DNA from: Corallium rubrum
Lineage: Eukaryota > Cnidaria > Anthozoa > Scleralcyonacea > Coralliidae
Assembly: GCA_964035015.1 (NCBI GenBank)
Contig: OZ035997.1
Location: 28,439,067-28,503,066, forward strand
Direction: 5' to 3'
Length of the DNA: 64,000 bases
Part shown: positions 27,941 through 64,000 of the stretch, in pieces
Layout: each line of letters opens with the position of its first letter
How positions within the stretch are numbered: the first letter of the stretch is position 1
Program-made: the position numbers and the translations under genes
Notes under the pieces: generated by a model
Database searches by the model: none
Seen by the model: the letters and a program-made list of their open reading frames with translations, nothing else
Told to the model about the DNA's origin: nothing

Positions 27941-28570
27941 CTACAATTTCTTGCCTACTTTCATGCTGCTTAATCAACTGTTTTAGACAGGGCAAATAAA
28001 ACACTGAGATAAAACATGAAAATTTCATTCCAAAATTTACTTTTTAGATGAGATGAAGCTTCCTTTGCTTTGAAAAAATTGTTATGGGAACCAATTCTTG
28101 ACCTATACACTTCTATGGAAACCCCCATATTATGTCGAGTAAATGCACCAGCACAATAGCAATGGCCATATAAATAAAAATGCTATAAAGCAGCACAATG
28201 GCTTGCTTGAGTATAAATACCAGCACAATGGCTTGGTTCAATAGTATTTTAATGATAGTTTTTGAAGGAAACCTGACCAAAAATATGTTGTTCAGTACGT
28301 GATATGACTGATATCTAATCAACACGTAAATAGAACCTGGCCGAAATGTTGGACAGTGCAAACACAATGGTTTCAATAAATAAAACAACTATTGATGTAT
28401 TTATCCTGGATTCCTGCGTCAAAAACGTGACTAAAGTCTCTTCGAGAAAGCGAAACTCTGTGCACAACCGCGTGGCGTGTGAAAAACAAAATGGCGGCGA
28501 TCTTTCGGGAACTTTCGTTGACCACCGTACCTTCATCGTGTGACGTAATTGCCACAAACACTGCCAGTCC
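27941..28570. other. Unassigned stretch with short direct repeats
   Basis: CAGCACAATGGCTTG occurs twice (about 28192 and 28223). No gene is recognised. Confidence 0.4.
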
Positions 28571-28589
28571 TACACACGTAAAAATCTCA

Positions 28590-28950
28590 CAGCTTGTCAA
28601 CAAGATGTTGGCGGAACAAGCTTGTAACAAGCCTGGGAACAAGTTGTAACAATGCTGTTGGCTTATCACGCTGTAGCAAGCTTGTTGACAACAACCTTGT
28701 AGCAAGTTGTTGAGCTGCAGAGCGGTAACAAGTTGTTGGAACAGCCAGGATCAGGCTTGTTGTCAACAAGCCATATCAGACTTGTTGGAACAACTTGCAA
28801 CAAGTCTGTTGAAGTCATCAAGCTTGTCACAAGCTGTTCCAACAAGCTCGTTACAGATTGTTTTAACAAGTCTGGAACAAGATCGCTGTGACAACTTGTG
28901 GCAGACTTGTCACAACAAGGAAGATTCAGCCTTCACAACAACTTAAAAAT
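28590..28950. repeat. Left subterminal array of CAAGCTTGTT-type palindromes
   Basis: Degenerate short repeats with AACAAG / CTTGTT alternate in both orientations. ORFs in all frames here are artefacts. The mirror array is at 36015-36330. Confidence 0.8.
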
Positions 28951-30297
28951 AGCATGTGAAAACCGGTTTGAACCAGTCGATTAAATCATGGATGGCGTGG
29001 ATGGATTATGAAGAGAAAATTTGAACAAGACATTGGCTCATTAACGGCTTTTTGCTGGCGATGTTGTTTACACGAAGTTGTCGTCAAAATATGGCAGAGA
29101 AATCACGGTCTTTTGAAGCGCTAAAAACTTATTCTCGGTTTGGATTTCTGTTTGGAGATAATATTTCAGTGGTTGCAAATATCAAGCACAATTGAAATGG
29201 GAAAACAACAAGACTTTGCTCAGTGGACGTTCATCGACAGCAAACTGGAAAAACAATATACACCAAGGTCCTTGTCAACGTTATCAAAGAGGTTAGTTTT
29301 CGTTGGTGTTTTGTTATTTTCTTGTTTCAAACCTGGCATGCTTTTTAGCAGAGTTTGTTTTATAGATCTCGCCTGTTAAATTGTTTTATTAGGGCTATAA
29401 TTAAACACGAACTGCGAGTTTATTGCACTGCTTCAAAAACAAACCATTTTGTATTTATTGACGTAAACAAATTAACATTTTCAAGATTGACCTTGTGTGG
29501 GCATGCAGATAAAATCCAGCCGAGAATTTTATCAAACGGCAAACGTGTCTCTATAGCACATATAAAGACATTAATTTAAACGCAATTCTGTATGTTTTTG
29601 TTCGTAAATTTTATATAAATGATTTTTAAAGCCGCCATGCATGTATTCGTTTTGTTGTTTAGCTATTAAAATGAACATGCATGATAAAAATGTATTATAG
29701 AAGTGGAAAGTTGAGTTATTTATGAGTCGTGGCTTTAAATTTAATATAAAAACACTTTGACAATAATATTATAAACTCTTTAATGTATTGCCAGCCCGAA
29801 ACCCGACGGGTAAATTAACATCATCTGGCGTGAAACTTTCCCACAACAACGATGCGTCGATTGTTATTTTTTTAAACTCCCTGTCACCGTTTTTATAGTC
29901 TGAAGAATGTTTTAAACGATTTGACTTGTGTTTGTTTGTATGATTTACATAATGTGCTGTTTATACTCATAATGAATCTTTATATGTTCGTAGATGTTTT
30001 CTGACTAAAATTAAACCTGGAGATGACAAACATGCTACAGAGCGGAATGAAGATTGGTGGTGACAGTTTGTCTGAAGAATATCAAAATAAACTTTAGGAA
30101 TATTCCTTTATGAATGGATTTTGCATAGGATAGCTTGTTGTTTTTTACTATTATATTTAAACATTATCTGCCCCTGGCAAACCCATGCATGGCAGTCTGT
30201 AAAATTACTTATCTCAAGGCTAAATTCAAACGTATTTTGAAGTAACATTATTTGATCAAAATGTTTTAGCTTTCCTTTTTGTGAACATCTTTGTTAT
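28951..30297. other. Interior of the TA-flanked element
   Basis: Short frames occur (for example 34 codons from about 29091 beginning M-A-E-K-S-R), but none matches a family I know and no splice structure is convincing. Confidence 0.4.
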
Positions 30298-30491
30298 AGC
30301 GCCGCACAGACGACCAAGTTTTCCTTGACTATACACACGAACAATTTTCCTTGTTCAAAAGCTGGCATGACCAGCTTTTGAACAAGGCTTCTTGTCAAGG
30401 AAAAACTTGTCAATTTGTGTCGTACACACGAACAAATAAAACTTGTCAAGAAAAAACTAACCAAGGAAAACTTGGTCGTCTGTGCGGCGCT
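30298..30491. mobile_element. Palindromic MITE next to Harbinger
   Basis: Inverted repeats AGCGCCGCACAGACGACCAAG and complement at both ends, with further internal inverted copies of AAGGAAAA-type sequence. The target duplication could not be resolved. The Harbinger target TAA (30492-30494) abuts its right end. Confidence 0.7.
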
Positions 30492-30744
30492 TAAAGGCCC
30501 GTTTACACGACAAGCGATTTTGGTACGGCACTCTTAAATTTCGGCACGCGGGCCAATTTTTTTTGGCACGGCACTCGTAATTTTTGTCGTGTAAACGCAA
30601 AATTAGAGGCCCGCGTGCCGAAAAATGTTGGGGTGCCGAGACCACCTCGAGAGGTAGTCTCGGCCCGCCTAATATTTGGGACCGCGGACCAAAAACAAAA
30701 ATACGCATGCGCATGAGGTTTCCACGAGCTTTCTGAAAAAGAAA

Positions 30745-33656
30745 ATGGCCTCCAATAAAGTGAAAAGCAGAGGGAAAATGTGGTCAGAAGAAGCTACAAG
30801 GCTCCTGATAGAATTATGGTCGGAGGAAACAATACAATTTTCTTTGCAGAATTGTAAAACATCTAAAGAGACAGGTCAAGTTTATAAAACGCTTTTGGTA
30901 AGTACTCTTCGATTGTGTAAAAAAGTCAAGGTATTCATGACATTGGCAAATACAAATAGTAATTTGTTTTAAAGGTTTAAAACTTGTTTTTAGGTCAAAC
31001 TACATGGCAAGGGTTATACAGATTTCACTGTTAAAGAAGTAATTAGTAAAATTAAGAAATTACGTCAAAAATATAAATCCGTAAAGGATCAAAAGAGGAG
31101 AAGTGGAAACAGCGCCAACCCAAAAAAAGAATGGAAGTTTTTCAAACAAATCGACAAGTTTCTGTGCACAAAACACAATATAAGTCCACCGTTTATTGTC
31201 GATACTTCAGCTGAGTTTGAATATAAAGATAAAGATGACAGTTGCAGTAAGTACTGACAAAAGATACAAATCTAATTAAAGAAACAACTGTATCCACTTC
31301 ATTTCATATTTCGTTTATACCATGTTAGATATGTTATATTTCTGGACTTCTTTCCAATTTCTGTACATATATATTTTACGTTTGCTGGTTCATGTAAATT
31401 CGCATTCTGTTACTTTTTATTTCTTTTCACTTTTGTAAAAAAGTTTATTAACGCCTCGTGATATTAAATTCTAAATGATTTTTTATTAAATGTGGGGCAT
31501 GAGGTGTCATATCTGTAGCAGCATTTTTATTCACAATACTGGCAAATTTATAAATTTTAAAGACGAAAAATTTACTGATCTTGTTAATTCCAACAGGTTA
31601 TAATTTTTCCTTATAGAATTTCCATCTTACCAAGTAGTTTACCTAGTGTATGTACAGAAAACAGAATGTGTTGTATTTTACTATTTCTAGTTGATGAGCT
31701 CATTCAAAACTATGGACATGGAGAAGTTACTATGAGAAAATGTAACACCTGTGAGTATGAACAAGCTATACGAAGTGATGGAGTCCATGAAAATGGAGGT
31801 GCAGTAATGGTGTATGCAGAGGCAGATGAGTTTGTTTGCCCTAATTGCACATCTATGAATGTCACAAGTGATGGAGTTGAGAGTAAGTGATACAGTATGT
31901 TGCTTTCTGTTCCATATTTTCTCGAATGATCACTCTTAACAATGACTTTTTTGTAAGACCAAAAGGGCTAGCAATGATTTAAATTATAAGGGACCGGGGG
32001 TGGGGGGGAGGAGAAATAGGGGTTCTGAGATTTTTTGGTATTGTGGTTGAAGGGGGGTCCCAAAAACATTTTTATAAAAAAAAGGGGGGTCTTCAGTTTT
32101 TCAACAGCATGCAGAATACAACATGCAAACATTTCAATATATTTAATATAATAACTGATTTTCATAATGAACAATACACCAGCTATTTAAACATAAAACC
32201 TAGGTAGATTAAGATAATAAGAAAAATCAAGAAAAATATGTTAAAAGTATTTTTATCAAATGATAAATGTCATGATTTTTAAACTGGAATAAATCTGAAC
32301 TTTTTTGTACATATATACTTTTTTTAAATATCAATGTCTATTGAAAACTGCAGATATATAAGCTCTAGGTAAAGAATAAAATGAACTCCCAAAAAATCAT
32401 CGTATAGAACTCAAGATTCAAGCTAATACAATAAGATGAGAGAGATTAGAGTGATATTTCGACTTTATTCCAGTATTGGTTTGACAATGACTTTGGAGTA
32501 AAGTTGAAATATCACTCTAATCTCTCTCATCTTATTATTGTTTCAGAGTTTGTATTATTCTTTATTTTTTGAAACTGTTGTGTGGTAATGGTTTTTATAA
32601 GCTCTAGAATATAAAATTTTGGAAGTTGCATGGGCTTATAAGTGGTGGAGGGCTTATATATGGGGACCTTTCAATATATATATGGGAGGGGGGGGGGGGG
32701 GGGTCCTGAAATTGTTAAAAGTTTTAATGGGGCTATTGAAATTAATATTCATATAAGTGTGTGTGTGTGGGGGGGGGGGGGGGGGGGGTTGGAACATTTT
32801 CAAAAAAAATAATTTCTCCTCCAGCCCTGCTCTCCGTATTTAATGACCAGTCCCTACAGAGATTCCAAGCATATCTTTTATAGATGGGAAACAAATCTGA
32901 GTGTAAAAACAAGTATGGGTATCCTGCATTGAAATGCCACATCCTACTTGTTCTTTAGCAGCCTAGACCTGCAAAATGGCCTTTAACTTATTATTTTACC
33001 AACCAAATTTAAAGAGAAAAATCTAGAATGGTTGATCATTAACAAATGTTATTTCCTTTTGCAGGTAATGTAATTATTGAGGATAACCAAGATGATGAAA
33101 AGGAAGAGAAAACTGATGAAAAGGACATAACTCCCAAAAAATCAACTGTGATCACACCAAAAAAAAAGAGAAAAAGTAACATGGAGAAATCGTTAGAATC
33201 TGCATTTAACCACTTCAAGAAAAGCGCTGATGAGGATTTTGTACGGTACTTGCATTTCAATGTGTTTTGCTTGTACTACATGTAACATTAAAAAATTACT
33301 TGTGTTTTACAAAATTACAGTAAAGGTTGAAATTGATTGCTGTATATATTTTCTTTGGCAGATATCAAAAATTGGAAGACGAACGGCTGGAAAAAGAGCG
33401 TCAATTGCAGATGCAGAGGATGGATTTTGAAAATGACAGACGAAAGGAAGAAAGGGAGCATGAAATGAATATGCTAAGGCTGATTATGGGCTCACCACCC
33501 TTGCCAGCACATTCACTTGCACATCCACCCCACAGCACAGCACTTGTTCATCCACAGAGCTTCTTATCTACTCCAGTTTCATATGCCAGTAATAATACTG
33601 GTAACCCACATTGCAGTGATACGGAAACCAACAGTCTTGTCTATTATCAGTTGTAG
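30745..33656 (+). CDS. Harbinger Myb/SANT-like DNA-binding protein, five exons
   Basis: Exons 30745-30897, 30994-31246, 31691-31882, 33065-33245 and 33362-33656 join with matching phases (0, 1, 1, 2) to give 357 residues. All introns have GT/AG ends. Exons 1-2 encode a trihelix Myb/SANT-like domain (W-S-E-E-A-T-R-L-L-I-E-L-W, then K-K-L-R-Q-K-Y-K and E-W-K-F-F). Exon 3 has two C-x2-C pairs (C-N-T-C and C-P-N-C), a zinc-ribbon-like module. Exon 4 has P-K-K-K-R-K, a nuclear signal. Exon 5 begins with a charged coiled coil (residues from L-E-D-E-R-L-E-K) and ends in a Pro/His-rich tail. In Harbingers the Myb-like partner brings the transposase into the nucleus and onto the element ends. The zinc-ribbon exon is unusual as far as I know. 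Confidence 0.8.
32431..32535. mobile_element. Palindromic MITE in an intron of the Myb-like gene
   Basis: Arms of about 43 nt (ATAAGATGAGAGAGATTAGA and complement) surround a short loop. It lies in the intron between exons 3 and 4 and does not affect coding. Confidence 0.8.
32688..32790. repeat. Two G homopolymer runs and a GT stretch
   Basis: Runs of about 14 and 20 G (near 32690 and 32770), the second preceded by GTGTGTGTG. They lie in the Myb-like gene's third intron. Confidence 0.9.
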
Positions 33657-34439
33657 GTTTTGATATATTTTCAGCATGCATGATTTTATGTTACTTTGTT
33701 GAGTTGTTAATACAGATCTTAATAACATGTTAGTACTATGTAACTGACTATTATTGGTATCTTTCACCATGGCATTGTTTTTATTGCCATAAAAATTCCA
33801 GTACAAGTACTTTAATAAACCATTATTAAATCATTCTTTGCATATGTCATTATGTGTGTGATTTACCAGTTTATATAAAAGCAACATTACTGGTAATTTT
33901 AAAATACCAATACCATTACAATACTTGCAAGACTTTGGGATGCACTGGACACACACCTTTTTTATGTCAGTAAATTTTCAGAAATCACCTGAAATGCACT
34001 TCTGTCTGGCCTTTATTAAATTAAAAATTTCTGGGGGAGCAATTTGGAATGCATCCTCAATCCATTTGCATGGTTTGAAATGGCAGAAACTTTACTCAAC
34101 CATTTTATTTTAAATTCCTACTATAAGTACAGTCAGTGTAGACATACTGTATCTCATGCACCAGACAAGCATTAAATATCACCTGTGCTTGTCACCAGAT
34201 CTTGCTCGGGAACAAAACAACCCAACAACAAACAAATCAGAAAGACCAAATTGTATGTCGTCACATCATTATTAGTCAAAATGACCTCAATAGTCACCCC
34301 TAAGTCAGTCCCATCATATTTAATGGGATTGAAGCTCTGGTTATATAGATGCACATGTATTGATAGCAATTAAAACAAGCTTTAAAACTCTATTCACATG
34401 TAAAATTCACAAGATCTGACTAACCGATTATACTGGATG
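33657..34439. other. Spacer between the convergent Harbinger genes
   Basis: Presumed 3' UTRs of both genes; no additional coding region is seen. Confidence 0.5.
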
Positions 34440-35678
34440 TTACACAAAGTACTCTGCCAGACATCCGCGAATGTCAACAGCATCTCTTGCATTTTCATTA
34501 TTAATAGGCACTACAGCTGGTTCTTCTTGGGCTTGCTCTAATTCCCAGTGAGGAAGAAATTCATTGTTCTGAACCTCGCATATATTATGCAGTATACACG
34601 AAGCTGCTACAATAGTACAAAGACTGGATGCTTGCATGTCAACTTTCTTTGTGAACCTGATAAACCTTCCCTTCCACCTGCCAAAGGTGTTTTCAGCGGT
34701 CATCCTTGCACGACTTAATTTGTAGTTGAATACTCTTTCAATCCTTGGAGTGTTAACATTTTCAGGATAGGGCTTCATTAACCATGATAGCAGTGGGTAT
34801 GCTGGATCTCCAACGATGAGTGGAGGAATATAAAGGTCACCTATTTGTTTGCTCTGGACTCCTAAAAATAATTCATTTGCATTTGCCTTCTTAAATATGC
34901 CAGAGTTTGACAACACACGGGCATCGTGCACACTACCTGGCCAACCGACCACTATATCTCGAAATAAATAATAACAATCCACAACGGCTTGCATGATGAT
35001 ACTGTGTCTTCCCTTTCGATTAACATAATCGGTGTGACTCTCTGTAGGTGCTGATATTGGGATGTGGGTGCCATCTATAGCACCAACACACATAGGGAAT
35101 CCCCATTTCTCTTCATAGCACTGGATAACTTGAAGTAGATTTTCTCCCTGTGGAAGGTTTATTACATTTGGAAAACGTTTCTGGATAGCCTGACATACTT
35201 CCTTCACACAAATACATACAAAAGCAGCCGAGACGCCAAACAGGTTACCAATGGTTCTGTATTCTGCCGTTGATGCGAGGAAATACAAGGTGACAGCTAA
35301 ACGATGCTTTGCTGAAATAGCCTTACGCATAATCGTGTCCATACGATATATGTCTTGGTTGACTTTACTTAGAAGAAATGCAAATGTACCTTTTGTCACG
35401 CGAAAGTTCTCGTACCATTGGTCATCACTGAAGTGAGTTTCTACCATTTCAAACCAGGCAAATGATCGAGGACGCATCCAAATTTCTCTGTTGCGTGGAT
35501 AACAAATGCAAGCTAACATAGCTTGTAAAAGTTCCAGTCTTCGCCGTTTTCCTGACCTCAAACATTGCACACGTAAGAGGTTATGTTTATAGCCTAGAAA
35601 ATCAACTTGCCTTTTCATTTTCTTGTGCAGAAAATACCAAACAAGTGCTTTTCTTCGGTTGTCGTACACCGCCGCCAT
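34440..35678 (-). CDS. PIF/Harbinger DDE transposase (HARBI1-like), intact
   Basis: A single uninterrupted frame of 412 residues starting M-A-A-V-Y-D. The DDE_Tnp_4 catalytic signatures are all present: G-A-I-D-G-T-H-I-P-I (Asp202), S-V-H-D-A-R-V (Asp252) and A-E-N-T-F-G-R-W-K (Glu329). A helix-turn-helix-like region (R-T-I-G-N-L-F-G-V-S) lies at about residues 141-150. Length and layout match HARBI1-type proteins, which cut and paste the element with a Myb-like partner. It is convergent with the Myb-like gene within the same terminal repeats. No inactivating change is visible. Confidence 0.95.
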   Translation of the reverse strand: MAAVYDNRRKALVWYFLHKKMKRQVDFLGYKHNLLRVQCLRSGKRRRLELLQAMLACICYPRNREIWMRPRSFAWFEMVETHFSDDQWYENFRVTKGTFAFLLSKVNQDIYRMDTIMRKAISAKHRLAVTLYFLASTAEYRTIGNLFGVSAAFVCICVKEVCQAIQKRFPNVINLPQGENLLQVIQCYEEKWGFPMCVGAIDGTHIPISAPTESHTDYVNRKGRHSIIMQAVVDCYYLFRDIVVGWPGSVHDARVLSNSGIFKKANANELFLGVQSKQIGDLYIPPLIVGDPAYPLLSWLMKPYPENVNTPRIERVFNYKLSRARMTAENTFGRWKGRFIRFTKKVDMQASSLCTIVAASCILHNICEVQNNEFLPHWELEQAQEEPAVVPINNENARDAVDIRGCLAEYFV

Positions 35679-36014
35679 TTTGTTAGCAAATACAGTACGT
35701 CATGTTAGGGTACATATAATGGTCTTACCGCTGGCAAACTGACAAACAGGCTCAATAAGTAGAGTGCCGTTCTTAATTTTTGGAGTGCCCAAAATGAAAT
35801 TTCGAGAACAAAAATTACGTCGTGTAAACACAACTGCCGTGCCAAAAAAAATTGGCTCGCGTGCCGAAATTTAAGAGTGCCGCACCAAGATCGCTTGTCG
35901 TGTAAACGGGCCTTAAAATACATTAAATAAATTTTTGCATTGTATTCTTTGTTGTGAAAGTTTTGTATTAAATCGGCCGCCACGCTGGACAAAAGCAAGC
36001 GGAAAAATAATAAA

Positions 36015-36330
36015 TCGCGTTTGTGACAACATTGTTGAAACAGCTTGTTACGGCTCAAATTCAACAGGCTTGTTTCAACCTTGTTGACACAGACTTGTTA
36101 CGCGATGTTCACACAGGCTTGTTACGGCTTGATTCAACAAGCTTGTTACAAGCTTGTTGTCAACAACGTTGTTACGACCTTGTTCCAACAAGCTTGTTAC
36201 AAGGCTGCCAACAATTTGTTATCGGCTTGTCACAACAACTGGGAACAAGCAGTGCGAACACAACTTGATATCGGCTTGTTGGAACAATCTTGTAACAAGT
36301 CTGCTGCAGACTTGTTACAACTTGTGCGTT
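36015..36330. repeat. Right subterminal array of CAAGCTTGTT-type palindromes
   Basis: Mirror partner of 28590-28950, with repeated CAAGCTTGTTAC units. Confidence 0.8.
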
Positions 36331-36448
36331 TTTACGCGTGTAGCTCATGACATAATGTGCGACTTTCGATTCACAGCCGCTCTTGTGACGACACGAAGAG
36401 CGGCTGCGAGGGAGACTAGTACTTCATAGCCCCCCCCCCCCCCCCCCG

Positions 36449-36971
36449 CAGTGTTGCCAACCTTGGGATTTTATCCCAAGATCTTGGGATTTTTTGAAGG
36501 AGTTGGGATTTTTTGGGGATTTTTTTCTCAGGGATTCAACCTTGGGATTTTTCTTGGGATTTTTCCAGAGCAAACAGTTTCGGTTTTAAAAAGCTGATTT
36601 CAATGTTAATCGTATTTTTTTTAAATTTACTTGATCATTAGATCATACTCAGTGATCATACTCCACTAGCCTTAGCCAGCCCCTGCGTTCTTTATGTATG
36701 CGTTTGATTTAGACAAGATGAAGTACTTTTCAAATGAAGTATCACTGATACAGTGGGCTCAGATTGCTATATGTGTGAAACACATGTGAAACATGATGTC
36801 GATGCCAACGAAAAAAATTTGGAACATGCATATCAAACGGCGATAGAGACCTGGGAAATAGTCAGTAAATGAAACTGTTGAACCTTGGGATTTTTTGGTA
36901 AAAAATAGGGAATCTTGGGATATTTTCAGACCTTTACTGGGATTTTTACGAAACTTGACTTGGCAACACTG
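36449..36971. mobile_element. hAT-type MITE directly upstream of LONRF start
   Basis: Terminal inverted repeats CAGTGTTGCCAA / TTGGCAACACTG, flanked by a perfect 8-bp duplication CCCCCCCG (36441-36448 and 36972-36979). CAGTG ends and 8 bp are diagnostic of hAT. The interior repeats CTTGGGATTTTT many times. Its right end is 18 bases before the LONRF ATG. Confidence 0.92.
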
Positions 36972-36989
36972 CCCCCCCGTTGTGTCCTC

Positions 36990-62017
<25,028 letters not shown>

Positions 62018-62169
62018 TAAATTATAAATTTTATTGCGCTGTTTGGACGCTTATAGTTCATCATACATTAAGTATGACTAGGTCTAGATAACTGCGATTA
62101 TATTTACCGACTATTTTGAAGATTTTACTTGAGGTACTGATCGGAGGAAAAGTAATGTAAGCATGGACT

Positions 62170-62731
62170 GTAAAAGGACTGGATAGGAAACTAATAGTCA
62201 CGTGGGGTGTTTTAAGCCTTTTGATTGGTTAAATCGCATTCACTCAGTTTGCAAAATGGTTGAAACCTAGTTGCAAATTGTGATGTCACGAATGGCGTGA
62301 GTATGCTTGTTTTACTGAGGTTTTTGATTGAACAACTATGTTGACGTTTCAAATGATTTTATCGCCTTACAACCTGCCTAAGCCACAATCGAGTGTTCGA
62401 GGTAAACGTTGTTGATCTTTGTTTTGGCGTTTCCAGCATGTGTTGCTTTGAAGAAACTGGCATCCCAAAGTGGTACTTTGTTTTGCTCGGAACTTGTGAT
62501 GCATATATTTAACTATAGTAAACCTTGATATTTTCTTTTAAAATGAGTACGAATAGATGGGAATTTTATCGTATTGTGGCTTTGTCGTATTTACAGGCAG
62601 TTCGATTTTCATTTTAAGTTGTATTAATCCTAAACTTTGAATATACAAGGGGTTTTTAAGCTTGTTGATTTCAACCATGCGTGTTATTATGCTCACGCCA
62701 TCAAGTTTCCTATCCAGTCTTTTTACATGAC
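62170..62731. mobile_element. MITE with GTAAAA-GACTGGATAGGAAACT ends
   Basis: Inverted ends of about 25 bp; the interior is related, inverted, to 46540-46995. The target duplication was not resolved. Confidence 0.7.
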
Positions 62732-64000
62732 GTAAGTTATTTGTAAGTTATCACGATTTGGCATTTATTCGATTTAAATTTACAAATTTAAACTGTGATT
62801 TTCTATAATTTCGCTACTCATTTTATCTCCTTTTGCTGCATGAGCATATCGTCGTGTTTTAGAGGTTCAAGGTTGCACAATAAGTTTGCGATTGAAAAAT
62901 GAGTATTTTGTTGCTAAAATATCTCAGTAGTTCACCACCTTCACAATTTGCTCTATCCAAAACAATGCCGACACAGGACTATACTTTTATACATAGACAT
63001 GCAGTTACTGTATATTCATATATTTTTGGTCAGAGAGCATGTAGCATTGGCAAAGCAATAAAGAGTTCAACACCATTGATCTACACACCACATGCAGACC
63101 CTACCATATAATGTCAGAAATTCTTAACGTTTGCATTCTTTTTATTCTTTTTCTCAGTATATAGGCGATACGATCCAGGTGCGTAGTTTTGTATATTTGA
63201 ATTGACGAGTTTTCGAGTGTTGCACACGCATTATTTCGGCGGGGTTTATATCACATAAAAGCTAGCGATATATAGCCGTCAAGTGAGAAAAATAACACTC
63301 TTACAAGCAAACGTTCCGAAACTATATAAGAATTACAATATATCAGGGTTACATAGAAGAGTTTTGATTTACGTCGTAACCGTGTGAACTTCATCTATCC
63401 GCCACTGCTGGCTTCGAGTGGCGCCAATTAGTCTCGGTTAGGGCAGATGGCATGATTCTGTGCCGATGGCTTCTTGTCGCTGGATAAAAAGATTGCACGC
63501 TCTAGGTACGAGATTGAAATGGAGCCCGGTAAAATAATGCGCGTGCAACGGTCGAAGTTAAAAGGGATGACTCAAAGCGACCCATCCAGTCCTTTCGCGG
63601 TTTTTCCAAAATATGTCGTGAAATTTGTTTTCTTAAATTTCTCGTCAGGCTTCAGTGAGTCTCAAGTTTTTAGCAATAATAATAACCTTAGTCCATGTCC
63701 ATGTCCATGTCCAGCCTGAATATACACTCTGTAATTCAGTCTGTGAAAACTTGCACGAAACCCCACTGAGCTCCTCAGATCTGAGAAGTAGATTCTGATT
63801 GACTAAATCACGAAGTCCTGTCTTGTCCCAATTATGATTCGTTCACTGCATGGTCATCCTCGTGTGGTCAAATAATCCAATCAAATTACCAAAAAAATAA
63901 ATAAACCAAAAACATTGAACGTTAAATAAGGTGTTTGGTAATAATTGTTAGTTGTTTGCTGTACAAGCTGTGTTAGTTAGTAATACTCAGAAAAACTCTG
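62732..64000 (+). other. Downstream part, possible LONRF 21-nt microexon
   Basis: TTTTTCTCAG at 63149-63158 followed by seven codons (Y-I-G-D-T-I-Q) and GTGCGT could be a phase-0 microexon following the second RING. No LON domain is seen. A frame at 63474-63719 begins M-S-L-D-K-K and ends with CCATGT repeats; it is not recognised. Confidence 0.25.

Larger units (their letters stand above)
30495..35913. mobile_element. PIF/Harbinger transposon, apparently complete (5.4 kb)
   Basis: Terminal inverted repeats begin AGGCCCGTTTACACGACAAG on both ends and stay similar for about 83 bp. The flanking TAA (30492-30494 and 35914-35916) is the 3-bp TWA duplication typical of PIF/Harbinger. Two convergent genes lie inside: a plus-strand Myb/SANT-like protein and a minus-strand DDE transposase, the classic two-protein layout. 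Both frames are intact, so the element may be autonomous. Sequence alone cannot show activity. Confidence 0.9.
28573..36340. mobile_element. TA-flanked DNA transposon hosting a nested Harbinger
   Basis: The ends CAC-A-CGTAAAAA (28573) and TTTTTACG-C-GTG (36340) are inverted repeats flanked by TA on both sides (28571-28572 and 36341-36342), as in Tc1/mariner-like elements. Inside each end is a dense array of ACAAGCTTGTT-like palindromic motifs. Removing the nested Harbinger (30495-35913) leaves about 2.35 kb with no recognisable transposase. The superfamily assignment is tentative. Confidence 0.6.

Noticed and set aside
28590-28950. Several overlapping Ser/Leu/Thr-rich ORFs
   Set aside because: Arise from CAAGCTTGTT palindrome repeats at a transposon end.

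Overview
This is a eukaryotic, almost certainly metazoan, window: AT-rich, intron-split genes with GT/AG borders, long microsatellites, and dense DNA transposons and 5'-truncated LINEs. The protein families and repeat landscape fit a marine invertebrate, most likely a cnidarian. That assignment is inference. No bacterial operon, CRISPR array, rRNA or tRNA was seen.

Two host genes matter. The first encodes a LONRF-type ubiquitin ligase (TPR plus two RING fingers). Its first exon is at 36990-37605. Its next readable exons lie 19 kb downstream at 56731-56849 and 58055-58177, then 59141-59249, 61061-61154 and 61852-61966; the gene probably runs past the window. The second is a two-exon MFSD6-like major-facilitator transporter lying on the same strand in LONRF intron 1.

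The block [transporter exon 1 - intron - transporter exon 2 - LONRF exons 2, 3, 4] occurs three times. Copy A (1 to about 11903) enters the window at transporter exon 2. Copy B is about 11904-22400. Copy C is about 46996-58934. Decay is complementary: B keeps an intact 491-residue transporter but has an in-frame stop in LONRF exon 3. C keeps the LONRF exons intact but has a stop and a frameshift in the transporter. A keeps transporter exon 2 but has a stop and a deletion in LONRF exon 2. A THAP-like zinc-finger exon sits head-to-head upstream of the transporter in B and C.

Between B and C (22.4-47 kb) is a transposon-rich stretch. It holds a truncated LINE (22757-24154), a 1.3 kb hAT-type element with a perfect 8-bp target duplication, a decayed minus-strand protease-like ORF with a 2A-like NPGP motif, and a TA-flanked element (28573-36340). 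Nested in the last is an apparently complete 5.4 kb PIF/Harbinger transposon with an intact DDE transposase and a five-exon Myb/SANT-like partner. A hAT MITE with a perfect 8-bp duplication ends 18 bases before the LONRF start codon. Further on are a 3.4 kb inverted-repeat element full of degenerate minisatellites, a second hAT-type copy, and an inverted copy of the left edge of block B.

Because the block is present three times, empty sites in one copy date and delimit insertions in another. Most remaining sequence is intron, MITE, minisatellite or microsatellite. After 61966 no gene can be named with confidence.
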